Positions 38,809 through 51,029 are shown, counted from the first letter of the stretch. The stretch: DNA of 64,000 bases from Arabidopsis thaliana (GCF_000001735.4 NC_003074.8:15631261-15695260); one strand, 5' to 3'. Notes: a model not told the origin generated them from the sequence alone. Made by a program: numbers and translations.

Positions 38809-41800
38809 TATTGGGACAACATTATATATCCTCATGATATATTGAGATAAGGTTATAGAGCCTATATTTTAGGGATTTGAGTTTATCAAAGCTAAGATCT
38901 ACCAAAACATAAGAAATTTACTCTCTTTCGTATTTTCAATCAAGTGTGTTCGATTCGGTTAAGTTTTCTTCTCTTTGGTTAAGAGTCTCGTATTTTCGTG
39001 TGAGGAAAACATGTCTCTCGTTGATGATGGCTCGTCTGCCAGAAACGGTGAAAGTTTCACCTTATATGTTATCTAGCTCCGACACTCCTGGAGCTATGAT
39101 CTCGTCAGTTTACTTATCTAGTGACAATTACAACTCTTGTGCAACAGATATGGTGAACGCACTCCAAGCCAAGCGTAAAACAGGGTTCATCAATGGTTCA
39201 ATTCCAAAACCACAATTTATTGATCCAAACTTTGAAAATTGGAAAACAGTCAACTTAATGATTGTTGGTTGGATTCGAACTTCCATTGAACCGAAAGTAA
39301 AGTCTACGATGACGTACATCTCCGGCGCTCACCAGTTGTGGATGGACTTAGAGCAACGTTTCTCTGTGGGAAACAAGGTTCAGATTCATAAACTGATTGG
39401 TCAACTTGCTGCGTGTAAACAAGATGGGCAATCAGTTCTTGATATGGTCGTTTGTGTAATCTTTGGGAGGAATATCAAATCTTCAAGCCAGTCACAGTGT
39501 GTTCTTGTGGGTTGTGTATTTGTGGTGCTACTAGCAAACCAACAAAAGAAAGAGAAGACGAGAAGATTCACTTGTTTGTTTTGGGTCTCGACGACTCTCG
39601 GTTTGGTGGTTTAAGCACAATGCTTATCGCAATGGATCTGTTTCCTACTCCTGGTGAAATATACCCTTGCGTTATCAGGGAAGAACAACGCCTTGCTTCA
39701 GTCAGGATTCGTGAGCAGAGACAAGAAGTGGTTGGCTTCGCAACACATGGCGATCAAAGTAGTTTGACATCTTTGCGACAAGAGATACGCGTGGAGGACG
39801 ATCAGACTCCTCTATCACTAAGCCTCGGTCCATGATGTGTTCCAATTGTGGTCGTTCGGGTCACGAGAAAAAGGATTGTTGGCAAATTGTCGGTTTTCTC
39901 GAGTTGGATTGAACGTAATGGCGGGGTCGTGGTTCTAACACCCGTGGCAGAGGAGGTCACAGTTCTGGTCGTGGCTGAGGACAACCGGTGACAGCTCACG
40001 CAACGAGCTCTAATCCATCTACCTTATTAGAATTTTCGCAAGACCAATTGCAAGTTCTCGCATAGATGATCAAGGGACAAATGGGCAATCCAAGTTATGA
40101 TAAACTGTCCGGTAAGACAAAATTTGGCAATGTTATTCTCGATATTGGAGCATCTCATCACATGACTGGGCAGCTCTCTCTTTTGACTAACATTGTTCCT
40201 ATACCCCCCTACTCGATGGGATTTGCGGCCGGTAGCAAAACCTTTGCTTTGAATATGGGTGTGTTCCCTCTTTCAAATAAAGTCGCCCTAACTAATGTTC
40301 TTCATGTGCCCAAGTTGATGTGTACTTTGATCTCCGTCTCAAAAATTGTGAAACAAAAAACTGTATTGCCACTTTTACCAATACAATTTGCGTTTTGCAG
40401 GACCATTTTCGACGACTTTGATTGGAAGCGGTGAAGAGCGTGATGGGGTTTATTATCCTACGGATGTCGCTACCGCAAAGATTCATACAACGAACGTCTC
40501 TTCTGATCAAGCTCTATGGCATCAGTTTAGGAAATCCTAGTTTTTCGGTGCTTTCTTCTTTACCGGTGTTTTCTAGTTCTTCTAGTTAGACGTGTGTTTT
40601 AGAGCTAAACAAACAAGAGAATTTTTCCTCTTAGTATCAATAAATCGATAGAGTGTTTCTCTTTGATTCATTGTGATGTTTGGGGTCTATATCGCATCCC
40701 GTCATCTTGTGGTGCAGTTTATTTCGTATTGTACTTACTAATTTCTTGGCATATACAGAAAAACAATTTGGGAAGTCTCTCAAAGTGGTTCTTAGTGACA
40801 ATAGGACATAGTTTATGCTTATATCTTACTTTAGGGAACATGGGATTATTCACCAAACTTTGTGTGTCGTGACTCCACAACAGAATAGTCGTGTAAAACG
40901 TAAATACCGACATATACTTCATGTTTCTAGGGCGATTTTGTTTCAAGCTAGTCTCCCGATTATATTTTGGGGTGAAGCAGTTCTTATAACTGCATTCTTA
41001 ATCAATCGCTCTCCTTCATCGATTCATAATGGGCTTTCTCCTTACAAATTTATTCATAACTCCAAGCCAAATTATGATCAGCTGCGAGTTTTTGGTTCAG
41101 CTTGTTACGTTCGTCGTGTCTCTCGTGATAAAGATAAGTTTGGGGAGCGAAGTCGCCTATGTATTTTCGTAGGTTATCCTTTTCCCAAGAAAGGTTGGAA
41201 ACTGTTTGATATTGGGAAGAATGAGTTCCTAGTCTCTCGTGATGTTTTTTTCCGAGAAGATGTTTTTCCTTTTGCGACTACAGACACTAATCCCGCTCAT
41301 GTGTCTTCGGCTCCTCTTGTTGTCGATGAAGATTGGATGGTTTCTACGACTAATCCGGACAGGGGGAGCTCCATTGTTGTGTTTGATAATAACACATACT
41401 CTGATTCTATTTTAGCTGAGGACTCTGTTTCTAAACTGGATTATGTAATTGAACCGAACTCTGTGATTGAACCAGATTTTGTGAATGAACCGAATACTGC
41501 TTCTGAACCGGTTTCTGTTTCTACACCGGTCGAAGTATCCCCTATTTTTGATACTCCATCTACTCCGAACAAGGGCTCTGTCTCCGGTGATAATACAGTG
41601 TCTACCAACGTCTCTCCTATTGTCACAACTCTGGATCGTAATCCCCAACCCTTGGTAGGTGTTGAAAGTTCGGTTGTTGAAATCACACCTCCACGTCAAG
41701 GAAAGCGACCCATTAAACAATCTATTTGAACTACGTGCTTTATAATGCCACAAGCTCTCCAATAAACCCTCACGCTCTCTCCGACTTTCTTGATCAGTCC

Positions 41801-43602
41801 TCGTCAACGGTCCAAGGTACTTCCTCTTATCCTCTAACCAATTATATCTCCGATGAGTGTTTTTTCCCAGGTGATCAAGCTTTTCTCCCTGCCATCACGA
41901 CTAACGTCGAACCTAAACATTTTAAAGAAGTTGTTCAGATCAAGGTTTGGAATGATGAAATGTTTAAGGAGGTTGATGCTCTAGAGATTAATAAGACATA
42001 GGATATTGTCGATTTGCCGCTAGGAAAGTCGCTATTAGAAGTCAATGGGTCTATAAGACTAAGTATAATGTCGACGGAACAGTGGAATGATACAAAGCTC
42101 GTCTAGTAGTTCAAGGAAACAAACAAGTTGAAGGAGAAGATTACAAATAAACTTTTGCACCATTTGTGCGAATGACTACGGTTCGTACTCTTCTTTGTTT
42201 TGCTGCTGCAAATCAATGGAAGGTTTATAAGATGGATGTTCATAACGCTTCTTTATGGTGACCTTGAGGAGGAAGTCTACATGAAGCTCCCTCCTGGGTT
42301 TCGTCACTCTCATCCCGACAAAGTTTGTCGTCTTCGTACGTCATTGTACGGCTTGAAATAAGCTTTGCATTGTTGGTTTAAAAAATTGTCAGATTCTCTT
42401 TTGCGTTTTGGATTTGTTCAATCCTATGAAGATTACTCACTCTTTTCATAAGCACGTAATGGCATTGAACTTCGCGTGTTGATCTATGTCGATGACCTCT
42501 TGATCTGCGGTAACGATGGGTACATGCTTCAGAAATTCAAGGAGTTTCTCGGGCGTTGTTTCTCCATGAAAGATTTGGGGAAGTTGAAATATTTTCTTGG
42601 TATTGAAGTGAATCATGGATCTGAAGGTATGTTTTTATCTCAGCGCAAGTACGCTCTCGACATCATTTCTGACAGTGGTAACCTTGGCTCTCGCCCAGCC
42701 CTAACTCTGTTAGAACAAAACCATCAACTCGCTTCCGATGATGGTCCATTGCTTCAGGATTGTAAACTATACCGTCGACTAGTTGGTCGTTTGCTCTATC
42801 TTCTTCATACTCGGCCTCAATTGAGTTATTATGTTCATGTCTTATCCCAGTTTATGCAAACTCCTAGGAAAGCTCATTTCAAGGCTGCATTGCGTGTTGT
42901 TCAAATTTTTAAAGGCTCCCCAGGTCAAGGTATTTTGTTGAAAGATGATAAAGATTTGACCCTCGAAGTTTATTATGATTCGGATTTTCAAACATGCCCT
43001 TTGACTCGTCGGTCTCTTAGTGCTTACGTTGTGTTGCTGGAGGCTCACCTATTTCATGGAAGACTAAGAAACAAAAGAATGTGTCTCACTCTTCTACAGA
43101 AGCCGAATATAGGGCAATATATGCTGCTCTCTGTGAGATTAAATGGTTCCGTAAGTTGTTGAAATAATTAGATATTGAACAAACTGCGCCTACTCGTTTG
43201 TATTGTAATAGTAAAGCTGCTATTATATTGCTGCTAATCCTGTTTTTCATGACCGTACTAGACATTTTGAGTCCGATTGTCACTGCGTCCGCGATGCAGT
43301 ACGAGATAGCATTATCAAACGCATCATGTTCGTACTACGGAATAACTAGCTGATATATTCACTAAGGCACTTGGTCGCAATCAGTTTCTTTATCTTATGT
43401 CCAGGTTAGGCATTCAGGATCTTCACACTCCAACGTGAGGGGGAGTATTGGGATAATATCATATATTATCATGATATATTGAGATAAGGTTATAGAGCCT
43501 ATATTTTATGGATTTGAGTTTATCATATACGATGGCTCTCTTGTATAAATACTCATGTTCATAAGTTAATAAAGTTGACATATTTTGATATCTGATTCTA
43601 CA
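38809..43602 (+). mobile_element. Decayed Ty1/copia retrotransposon
   Basis: A 5' LTR remnant (38809-38889) matches the start of the 3' LTR (43446-43602) over about 80 bp with roughly eight differences; both begin TATTGGGA(C/T)AA and include TTGAGATAAGGTTATAGAGC. The 5' LTR then diverges, so it has lost its 3' half. A purine tract GAGGGGGAG lies before the 3' LTR. Direct flanks AGGAT and AGGAG may be the 5-bp target duplication. In the recalled A. thaliana order a copia element follows CAM7. Confidence 0.85.
38946..43190 (+). pseudogene. Copia gag-pol polyprotein, multiply broken
   Basis: Gag is at 39030-39440 (VYLSSDNYNSCATDMVNALQ, MTYISGAHQLWMDLEQRFSV), with a zinc knuckle near 39840 (CSNCGRSGHEKKDC). 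The protease motif is ILDIGASHHMTG (40138), where most copia proteins have D(S/T)GA. The integrase core is largely lost before 40815; its C-terminal part remains (40815-41280) with PQQNSRVKRKYRH, in which the usual catalytic Glu of VERKHRH is Lys. RT retains KMDVHNAS, then a frameshift, and an intact LIYVDDLLICG (42476). RNase H remnants (YYDSDFQTCPLTRRSLSAYV) end near 43160. Stops and frameshifts throughout exclude activity. Confidence 0.88.
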
Positions 43603-44089
43603 GGAGTGATGAATAGATGTAAACTTAAATGGGATCAAATGGATTTAGAATAATTGGGATATGTTTTAAATGGGGTGGGTTAGTTTACAATAACATCCCT
43701 AGCGGCAACAAGGCTAAAGAACAAGATAAAATGAAATCTATAGACTTTCTCGTTTCTCAAGACTAACGCTTTGAATAGTTCCAGGCGGATGGAACAAACA
43801 AAACTATTTATGGGTTGAGACTTGAGATGTTGTTTACCATTTATGGGTTGACATTGTAAATGGTTGTGCTACACAAGGAAAACGACTAAACGAATCTTGA
43901 TACAAAAAAAAAAAAGAAAATTTAAAGAGAAGAGATTATTTATGTAGTCTAGTATAGAAATTTGTCTTTAAATCATAAAACAAGATTCGAAATAAAAATA
44001 AAAAATGAAACTTTTTGTCTTTAATTATGTTCCTATTTCTCTTTTCCCGCCCTTTCGAGAATCTAACTAAACTCATCCATGGTGTGTTT

Positions 44090-44590
44090 TTGGACTTTGG
44101 TTGCTCTTTTTTCGACGACGTAAAGTCTCGCAGATTGCCCTTCAGCTAGTTGCTGCTCTAGCGTCATCTTTGTTTCTCTCATCAGCGTAGTCTCCACCTA
44201 AGCATACAGACCATGTTACTATAACTGAATAAAACATTGTAACAAATACTCATGAATAACTCTTCCACATACGGTTTACCATTGTGTTGCTTTTGCAACC
44301 AACTCAACAAGTGCAAGAAGCTTCTGAACTTGCTCAACCTTCTTGAGCTTATTCTTGGTCTTGTTATCAAACAACCCACATAGCTCAAGAATTTCCTACA
44401 ACCTTACAATTCAAAATCAGATAATAATAATACTATGCAATCTTCATTATACATCTAAAATTTTCATAACAAGGGGTAAAACATAAAACTAAAAGCACTC
44501 ACGTTAAGGAATTGTTGACATTATTGAGTCAAATAATCCTCCAACGTCTCTTCGTTCTCTTCCAATTCATCGCCACCCGTAAAGACAATT
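44090..44590 (-). pseudogene. Unidentified three-exon relic, charged coiled-coil-like
   Basis: Three exon-like blocks on the minus strand: GDELEENEETLEDYLTQ then a stop and CQQFLN (about 44585-44505); EILELCGLFDNKTKNKLKKV then EQVQKLLALVELVAKATQ (about 44398-44275); ETTLMRETKMTLEQQLAEGQ then SARLYVVEKRATKVQ, ending DEFS and a stop (about 44200-44065). Blocks are separated by GT/AG-compatible gaps. Rich in Lys, Glu and Leu, likely helical. I do not recognise the family. Confidence 0.45.
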
Positions 44591-45359
44591 ATTATATAGT
44601 TAGTGATTTACTAATCCAAAAGTTGTTAAAAATTAAAATAGAATATAAATGAAAATGACTACATGAAAGGATAAAATAAAAAAAAAGGTAGTTTTGGAAG
44701 GACATTCTTAATAATTATTCAAAGTAAAAATTAAAAATACGATAATGTGTCGTACAAAATAGAAATTTTTTTTTAATTAAAAGTGCAAAAATAAAAGAGA
44801 GAAAAAATATGAAAACAAAAAGAGGGTAAATAATAATAATAATAATCTTATTTTATTCTATATTTCTATTATTAACGAGACAATGTACCTAACTACAATG
44901 TCTAACTAATTTTTACATGGACATTGTACGTAACTATATATATATATATATATATAGAAAACAACTGAATTGCGAGAAAACATTGTGACGAAAATAATCT
45001 TTCGCAAATTTGCTAGGAATTTGCTATGACCGTAGTGTCCTTCGCAAAATCCTTGCAATTTGCGAGTACTTAGCGACACGTATATTTCTCTAGCAAAATT
45101 TGCGATGGCTTTACTACTTGCTGATGAATTAGATGGGCATGTTTTTAATGAATATAACAACTTATTTGATAAGTGAGAATTCATTGTAAATCCCTAGCAA
45201 AATATATGATCCCGAGCAAGTCTAAGGCAAATATTCATAGCACTTCCCTAGCAAAAACAAATTATTTGCCTATAAATATCAAACGTAAGAAAACCATACA
45301 TCATAACTCAAACATACACAAAAAAAAAATCTACTTACAAAAAAAAACAGTTTACAATA

Positions 45360-46210
45360 ATGTCTTTTGGAGGAGAACGTGAAATCTACACATTGCGGAG
45401 ATGGATGTACAACCATAGAGATCCGTCGACCAGTGATGTGACGAGAGAGTTTGTTGATGAATTGCGTGGTTTTATGTATCAAGTAGGCCTGGGCATTCGG
45501 TTAACCATTCGGTTTCGGTTCGGTTGCGCATGGTTTCGATTATTTCGGTTATAGTAATACAAGAACCATTTGGATATTTGAGGAATTTTGGTTCGGTTCG
45601 GTTCGGATATTAAACTTGGTAACCATAAATAAACCAAAACCGAAATAACCGACTAAAAACCGAAACAACCAAAAAATTTGACCAATAACCGATATAGAAC
45701 GTACGTAAAAAAGACATATTCACAACTCACAAAGATGCAAATATGGTCCATTCACAACTCACGAAATTCAACTTGCAAACTAATAAAGAGAAGAACATAG
45801 TTAAGTGTCAATACATACAATATATATGATATATTATCTATCATACATATATGCTTTGGTTATCCTTTGGTTATCGGTTACTAACCTAACCAAAACCGAA
45901 ACCGAAATCTAAGACATATAATATCCAGCCGGTTATTTTAAGCTATTCAAACCCGAACCGAACCATGTTTTTCGGTTCGGTTCGGTTCGGTTAATCGGTC
46001 AGCGGTTTTTTTGCCCAGGCGTAGTATCAAGCAACAAACGAATCATTTGCTCGTGAGAATGGTACAATATTCTGTCCATGTCGTAAGTACCTCAATGATA
46101 AATATTTGGATTTTAATTTGGTGAAGAAGCATTTATATAATAGAGGATTTATGGCAAACTACTATGTATGGTTACGTCATTGGGAAGGTTGTAGAGATAG
46201 CGCAAGAAGT
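45360..46210 (+). pseudogene. CACTA transposase-associated domain, left arm, split by hAT
   Basis: MSFGGEREIYTLRRWMYNHR, then TSDVTREFVDELRGFMYQ, is cut by the hAT element at 45484; the frame resumes after 46024 with ATNESFARENGTIFCPCRK and KHLYNRGFMANYYVWLRHWE. This matches the Transpos_assoc domain found at the N-terminus of TNP2-type (En/Spm) proteins, with its CPCRKC zinc-like motif (here CPCRKY). No TNP2 catalytic domain follows. Confidence 0.85.
45484..46023. mobile_element. hAT-type MITE in the left arm
   Basis: Begins TAGGCCTGGGCATTCGGTTA, ends GCCCAGGCGTA, and is rich in GGTTCGGTTCGG/AACCGAA repeats. It is flanked by a perfect 8-bp duplication GTATCAAG (45476-45483 and 46024-46031). 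The uninterrupted sequence is present in the right arm, where the codons run MYQATNESF without a break. Confidence 0.95.
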
Positions 46211-46447
46211 ATTAGTATGAAAATTATAAACATCTAACATATCATAAAAGCGTTGTGCATCTACGTTGGGTTCTTCATTAATATTTTTAGCAAATGCAGC
46301 AGTAGTTTCATGAAATATATTTGTAACCATACTATGATATCTATTTTCCTGGTTATACCGATAACTAGAATGACCAGATTATTTATGACCATAATTCATA
46401 TCATTATAATTACTAGGTTGATAGAGACACCATTATTCCTATTACTA

Positions 46448-46749
46448 TTTCTTGCGCTATCTCTACAACCTTCCCCATGACGTAACCATACATAGTAGTT
46501 TGCTATAAATCCTCTATTATATAAATGCTTACTCACCAAATTAAAATCCAAATATTTATTATTGAGGCACTTACGACATGGGCAGAATATTATACCGTTC
46601 TCACGAGCAAATGATTCGTTTGTTGCTTGATACATGAAACTATGCAATCCATCAACAAACTCTCTCGTCACATCACTGATCGATGGATCTCTATGGTTGT
46701 ACATCCATCTCTGCAATGTGTAGATTTCATGTTCTCCTCCAAAAGACAT
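46448..46749 (-). pseudogene. CACTA transposase-associated domain, right arm
   Basis: MSFGGEHEIYTLQRWMYNHR, TREFVDGLHSFMYQATNESF, IIFCPCRKCLNNKYLDFNLV, HLYNRGFIANYYVWLRHGEG. The open frame continues into the loop to 46396. The domain is intact with both Cys of CPCRKC, but the transposase itself is missing. It is the mirror of the left arm. Confidence 0.85.
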
Positions 46750-47600
46750 TTTTAAACTGTTTTTTTTAAGTAAATTTTTTTATTTTTGTGTTTGAGTTAT
46801 GATGTATGGTTTTCTTAAGTTTGATATTTATAGGCAAATAATTCTTTTTAGCTAGGGAAGTGCTATGAATATTTGCCTTAGATTTGCTAGGGGTTTACAA
46901 TGAATTCTCACCTACCAAATAAGTTGTTATATTCATTGAAAACGTGCCCACCTAATTTATCAGCAACAGCAAAGCCATCGCAAATTTTGCGAAAGAAATA
47001 TACATGTCGCTAAGTACTCGCAAATTGCAAGGATTTTGCGAGGGACACTTCGGTCATAGCAAATTCCATGCAAATTCCTCGCAATTTTGCGAGGGATTAT
47101 TTCCGTCGCAATGTTTCCTCGCAATTCAGTTGTTTTCTTGTATCCATTTTAAGCTTCTACGTTTCCTTTTTATAGTTTGACGACGGACTTAACTACTCTA
47201 AGGTCTCCGACTCACGCATCCAACCTTTTCATAGGGCTCGCGTTATCGAGCTCCAAGGCGGTCAGGGAAGGCATTGGGATATGAATATGAGACTAACACT
47301 TCTTATTACATCATTCTCGAATGGGTGCGTTTGATGCCAAACACAACTCCATTAGTGCGATTTATTGAAAACCACTATTAATAACGGGTTTCAAAAACAA
47401 ACTAACGGTCTTTTAATATTTTTTGAAAATCAAGAATAAAAAAATATATCACTGCATGTAAACAACACCATAGTGACCCCAAGCTTGAGTCACACTATTC
47501 CTCAACTTCATCCTCACCAACGTTCGGTTATGTATCTTCCTAATCTCTTGCAGCCAACACTTGTCTCTTAGGGGATGCTGAAAATTGTTTCTCATTCCAC

Positions 47601-48590
47601 TTAACCTTCCTGCTTCCCATCAAAAGGCATTCTACAGTCTCTAGCTATGTGTCCGGCTACACCACACCTGTAACAGGTCACTTCCTGACATCTTCTCTTA
47701 CTATGCCCGGTTTGGCCATATGATCCCATCGCTTCCTTTTCTTGAGCGATCCTCTTATACCGAGCCTCTTCTTCAAGTCCTATCTCCAGCGAAGCTGCCT
47801 TCTCAACCAAGTCAATCATGTTGTCGAAGTCCCGAACATGGCAACACAAGCGTATATCCACTCTCAGCCCCGAGATGAATTTATGAATCAACTCATGCTC
47901 TCCTCTTTTTCTTCTCTCAAATCTTTCGAGACTGTGAAACTCCTTCTCATATTTTCTTACTGTCTTGGTACCTTGTTGAAGTCTTAAAAACTTCATTTCA
48001 AGATCATCTATGGTCTCCTCTGGGAGATATCTTCTAGTGAATTCCTCTTTGAAAAAAGACCATTGATCCACACATCCAACTTGTTCTCTCTGCTTCACAC
48101 GTTCCCACCACTCTTGTGCTTCACCTCTTAGGTAGCAAGAGGCTAGATCCCTCCAAAACTCAACTGGGCACCTCATTGACTTGAATTTGCACTCCAACAT
48201 ATTTCTCCAGTTATATGCTTTAACCGGGTCTGTCCCACCATTGAAAGTCTCTATATCTAAATCTCTCATGAACCTCAACATCTCCCAATAACTAGGTATT
48301 TCCATTGGTACTGGCTTGACTACCGCGACTCCTTCGGGATCACTAACCACAAAATTATTTTGAATGATTTCTTCAAACAAGTCTCGAATCCCTTGCAACA
48401 CGGCTGCGCTTACTGTCGTACGATCTCCTACTTGAGGAACACCAACTACCAGTTGCACCAATACTTGTGTATGCTCATTTCCACTAACATACTTTACTGT
48501 TTGTTCTCCATTTCTTGCACTCTCGGCTGAGGTGGTTGGAACCTCCACTCTCTGTTTGGCAGCACTTCTCTGAGCTCTCGTAGGTCCCAT
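47601..48590 (-). CDS. Ty3/gypsy gag fragment
   Basis: Start MGPTRAQRSAAKQRVEV chosen at 48590; the frame extends 22 codons further up but this Met begins the family-like region. The Retrotrans_gag core is visible (FNGGTDPVKAYNWRNMLECK, GEAQEWWERVKQREQ, FTRRYLPEETIDDLEMKFLR), followed by a CCHC zinc knuckle CYRCGVAGHIARDC. The frame is open through gag and stops at KQEG; about 60 bases beyond, homology ends. Protease, RT and integrase are absent. Gag would package element RNA; alone it is not autonomous. Confidence 0.85.
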   Translation of the reverse strand: MGPTRAQRSAAKQRVEVPTTSAESARNGEQTVKYVSGNEHTQVLVQLVVGVPQVGDRTTVSAAVLQGIRDLFEEIIQNNFVVSDPEGVAVVKPVPMEIPSYWEMLRFMRDLDIETFNGGTDPVKAYNWRNMLECKFKSMRCPVEFWRDLASCYLRGEAQEWWERVKQREQVGCVDQWSFFKEEFTRRYLPEETIDDLEMKFLRLQQGTKTVRKYEKEFHSLERFERRKRGEHELIHKFISGLRVDIRLCCHVRDFDNMIDLVEKAASLEIGLEEEARYKRIAQEKEAMGSYGQTGHSKRRCQEVTCYRCGVAGHIARDCRMPFDGKQEG

Positions 48591-48679
48591 TCTGATCACA
48601 CACAAGACAAAATTCACAACCAAAACTATAAACCATAAACTAAGACACGTTTTCAAAATATTTTGAAAAAAAAAAGAAA

Positions 48680-49248
48680 CAATTTATAAACCGACCATTC
48701 ATGTAAGATTGTGGGCTTAACAAAGGTTTTGATACTTATTATGTTCCTCACTTCAGATAGAAGCTGGCGGTCGTCAGATCATCATAGCATGATTAGCATC
48801 ATCAACCATACTATGACATTCTAGATCTTTTCATGATTAGCATCATCATACTATATCTTATATTGTAATCACATCATCTAAATAGCGTATCAACACATCA
48901 CATGTCGTCACATGCATAACACACATAGATCAATCCATATGTTAAATGAAACATGGAAAGTGAGAAGATAAATCGAGTATTGTGAATCCACATATCACTC
49001 GCTCACCTTTAATTTGCAATGACGTGGCTGAAATGCTAGGGGTTTGTGAAGATATCTTCTTACTCTCTTCTCGGAGGATCCTTTTTTCTCTGTCGGAGGA
49101 GCTCTCTGCGTGTATCTGCGTTCTCCTTTTCTGTTTTTGTTTCTTTTTGTTTTCTAAAGGTTTCGAGAGACCTAGCTAGCTTTAGGGTTTTGGACTTAAA
49201 GAGACAAAAATATGGGCCTAGCCCGAATTGTTGGGTTTTGTTCGTTAC
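48680..49248 (-). mobile_element. LTR-like leader of the gypsy fragment
   Basis: On the minus strand it starts TGTAACGAACAAAACCC at about 49245, includes AAACCCTAAAGCTAGCTAGG, and runs down toward the gag start. Between it and gag are repeated CATGATTAGCATCATCA motifs (48785-48850). No certain primer-binding site and no second LTR were found; boundaries are approximate. Confidence 0.5.
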
Positions 49249-49579
49249 ATATAAAGTCTAATATATTGATCTCCTCTTGCTTTCGAGTATATCTATTGGT
49301 GTTAATTATTCTCCAACTGACATCGAGCGAGCATCAATAAGGACTGAGGAGATAAGAGGAACAAATCATAGTGATTATTATTGTTTAATTAATATGAATT
49401 AAAGTTTTTATATCGCCTCTGGTTTTCGTGACACTAGGCACAGTTCTCGTACTACTTGGAATACTTTCCTATGACCGTAAATGCAATGAATGGTCTAATA
49501 TAATAAAATAAGGTTTTTACAACACTCAAGCAAGATTAGTATCTCTCCTTTTGATATGTGTCTTTTTTTTAAAACCTAA

Positions 49580-50665
49580 ATACATTAGTATCTATTTTAG
49601 TTAGCATTATTCACATAATTATATTTATAAGTTACATACAAAAAACATTTAGTAGTTAAATATTTTTCGAATAAGGGTGTAAAAATAGGTAGCCCAACTA
49701 AACTCAACTTAAATTTAGGGTTAAATGAATTATGGGTTGACCCATTTAAATAATAATTTATTTAATAATTATTATAAAACAAGAATAAATAATTATCATC
49801 ATCAATAATTTATTATCATCAAATTTGGGATATTTACGGATTCATAATTTTTTACGGGTTTACGTTTTTTGACGGAAAAATTATGGGTTTCGTTTCTATT
49901 GGCGAAAAATTCACGGGTAATCGTTTTTTGGCGGGAAAATACTGGTTTACGTTTTTTTGGCGAGAAAATTACGGGGTTACGTTTTTTTGAGGAAATCATA
50001 GGTTTATGTTTTTATGGTGGAAAAATCACGAATTTACGTTTTTGCAAAAAATCACAGGTTCATGTTTTTGGCGCAAAAATTACGGTTTACGTTTTCTGAC
50101 AATAAAACTAATGCATTGTAACATTATCCGGTCAACAAAACTTTTAGTTAAAAAACTTCACTTTATTACAACAACTCACGATTACAAGAATGTCTAAATT
50201 TTCATTCATGAGTTTTGAACAAAACACAAGTGAGAACCTCACTCTCACTCTCACAATCGAATAACAATCGTCTCTTCCTTGTCAATAAAATTGTATCTCG
50301 ATATTGGTTTAGATGTGTTGGTTAAACTTAAATTGACTTTGGTTTAGAAATTTTAATTGGTTTAATTCAATTTTACAAAACTTAATGGGTTAATTGGGTA
50401 AACCATTAAAACCATTAACCATTACAACTCAACTCATTTTATTCATCAAACCAATTGACCCACTAGCTCATTTGATCCATCAACTCATTTGAGTCAAAAA
50501 ATTTAACTCATTAGGGTTCATGGGTTGAGTTGAGTTGAGTTGACCCATGAATCTTGACCCATTTTGAACTCCTAGATGTACTAATATCTATTTTAATTAA
50601 CGTTATTCACATAGTTATATTTATAAGCTATATACAAGAATATATTTAGTAGGTACATATTTTTC
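49580..50665. repeat. Minisatellite-bearing element between 90-bp direct repeats
   Basis: 49850-50100 is a tandem array of about eight units of 30-38 bp around TTTTTGGCG(G/A)(G/A)AAAAT(T)ACGGGTTTACG. It sits in a segment rich in GGGTTGA/TCAACCC. The segment is bracketed by diverged 90-bp direct repeats at 49580-49670 and 50576-50665 (ATTCACATA(A/G)TTATATTTATAAG). The ends (about 49673 and 50572) show weak inverted similarity, possibly a hAT or Mutator derivative inserted into a tandem duplication. Confidence 0.7.
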
Positions 50666-51029
50666 TGTATGAATAATTTATCAATATTTTTAAATAATTA
50701 CCATAATATTTTCTATAGAAAAAATCATCATTTTTTGTTTACCCTCTTTTGTTCAATATCTCAAATTTATTCTATAACTTCTACTTTTATCTTTCTTTTT
50801 ATTGTTGCTTATAGAACAATATGCTTATGTTTTGCTTATGTTATGCTTATGTTTTTCTTATTTTTGTTCGATTATTTTATTTTTCTTAGTTTATTAGTCA
50901 GGACACATCAAAAAATTGCTACCATATTGTGACAATCTAATGAACACATCAGAAAGCCAAAGAAACTGGAGAAATAAGTGTGTGTTGGGCATAAAAAAAG
51001 AATAGAGATTTGGTGTTGATATGGTTTAA

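Larger units (their letters stand above)
44956..47142. mobile_element. CACTA-derived large inverted repeat
   Basis: Left arm 44956-46209 and right arm 46448-47142 are inverted copies, about 700 bp each once the hAT insertion in the left arm is removed, joined by a loop of about 240 bp. Outer ends read AGAAAACAACTGAATTGCGA on one side and its complement on the other; CACTA elements of Arabidopsis start CACTACAAGAAAACA, so the outermost bases were lost, on the left into a (TA)n run. Both arms carry the same leader with GCAAATTTGC-like subterminal repeats and the same N-terminal transposase coding region, facing each other. Confidence 0.88.

Noticed and set aside
50669-50932. Hydrophobic 87-codon frame
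   Set aside because: T-rich low-complexity sequence with no start context or homolog recognised.
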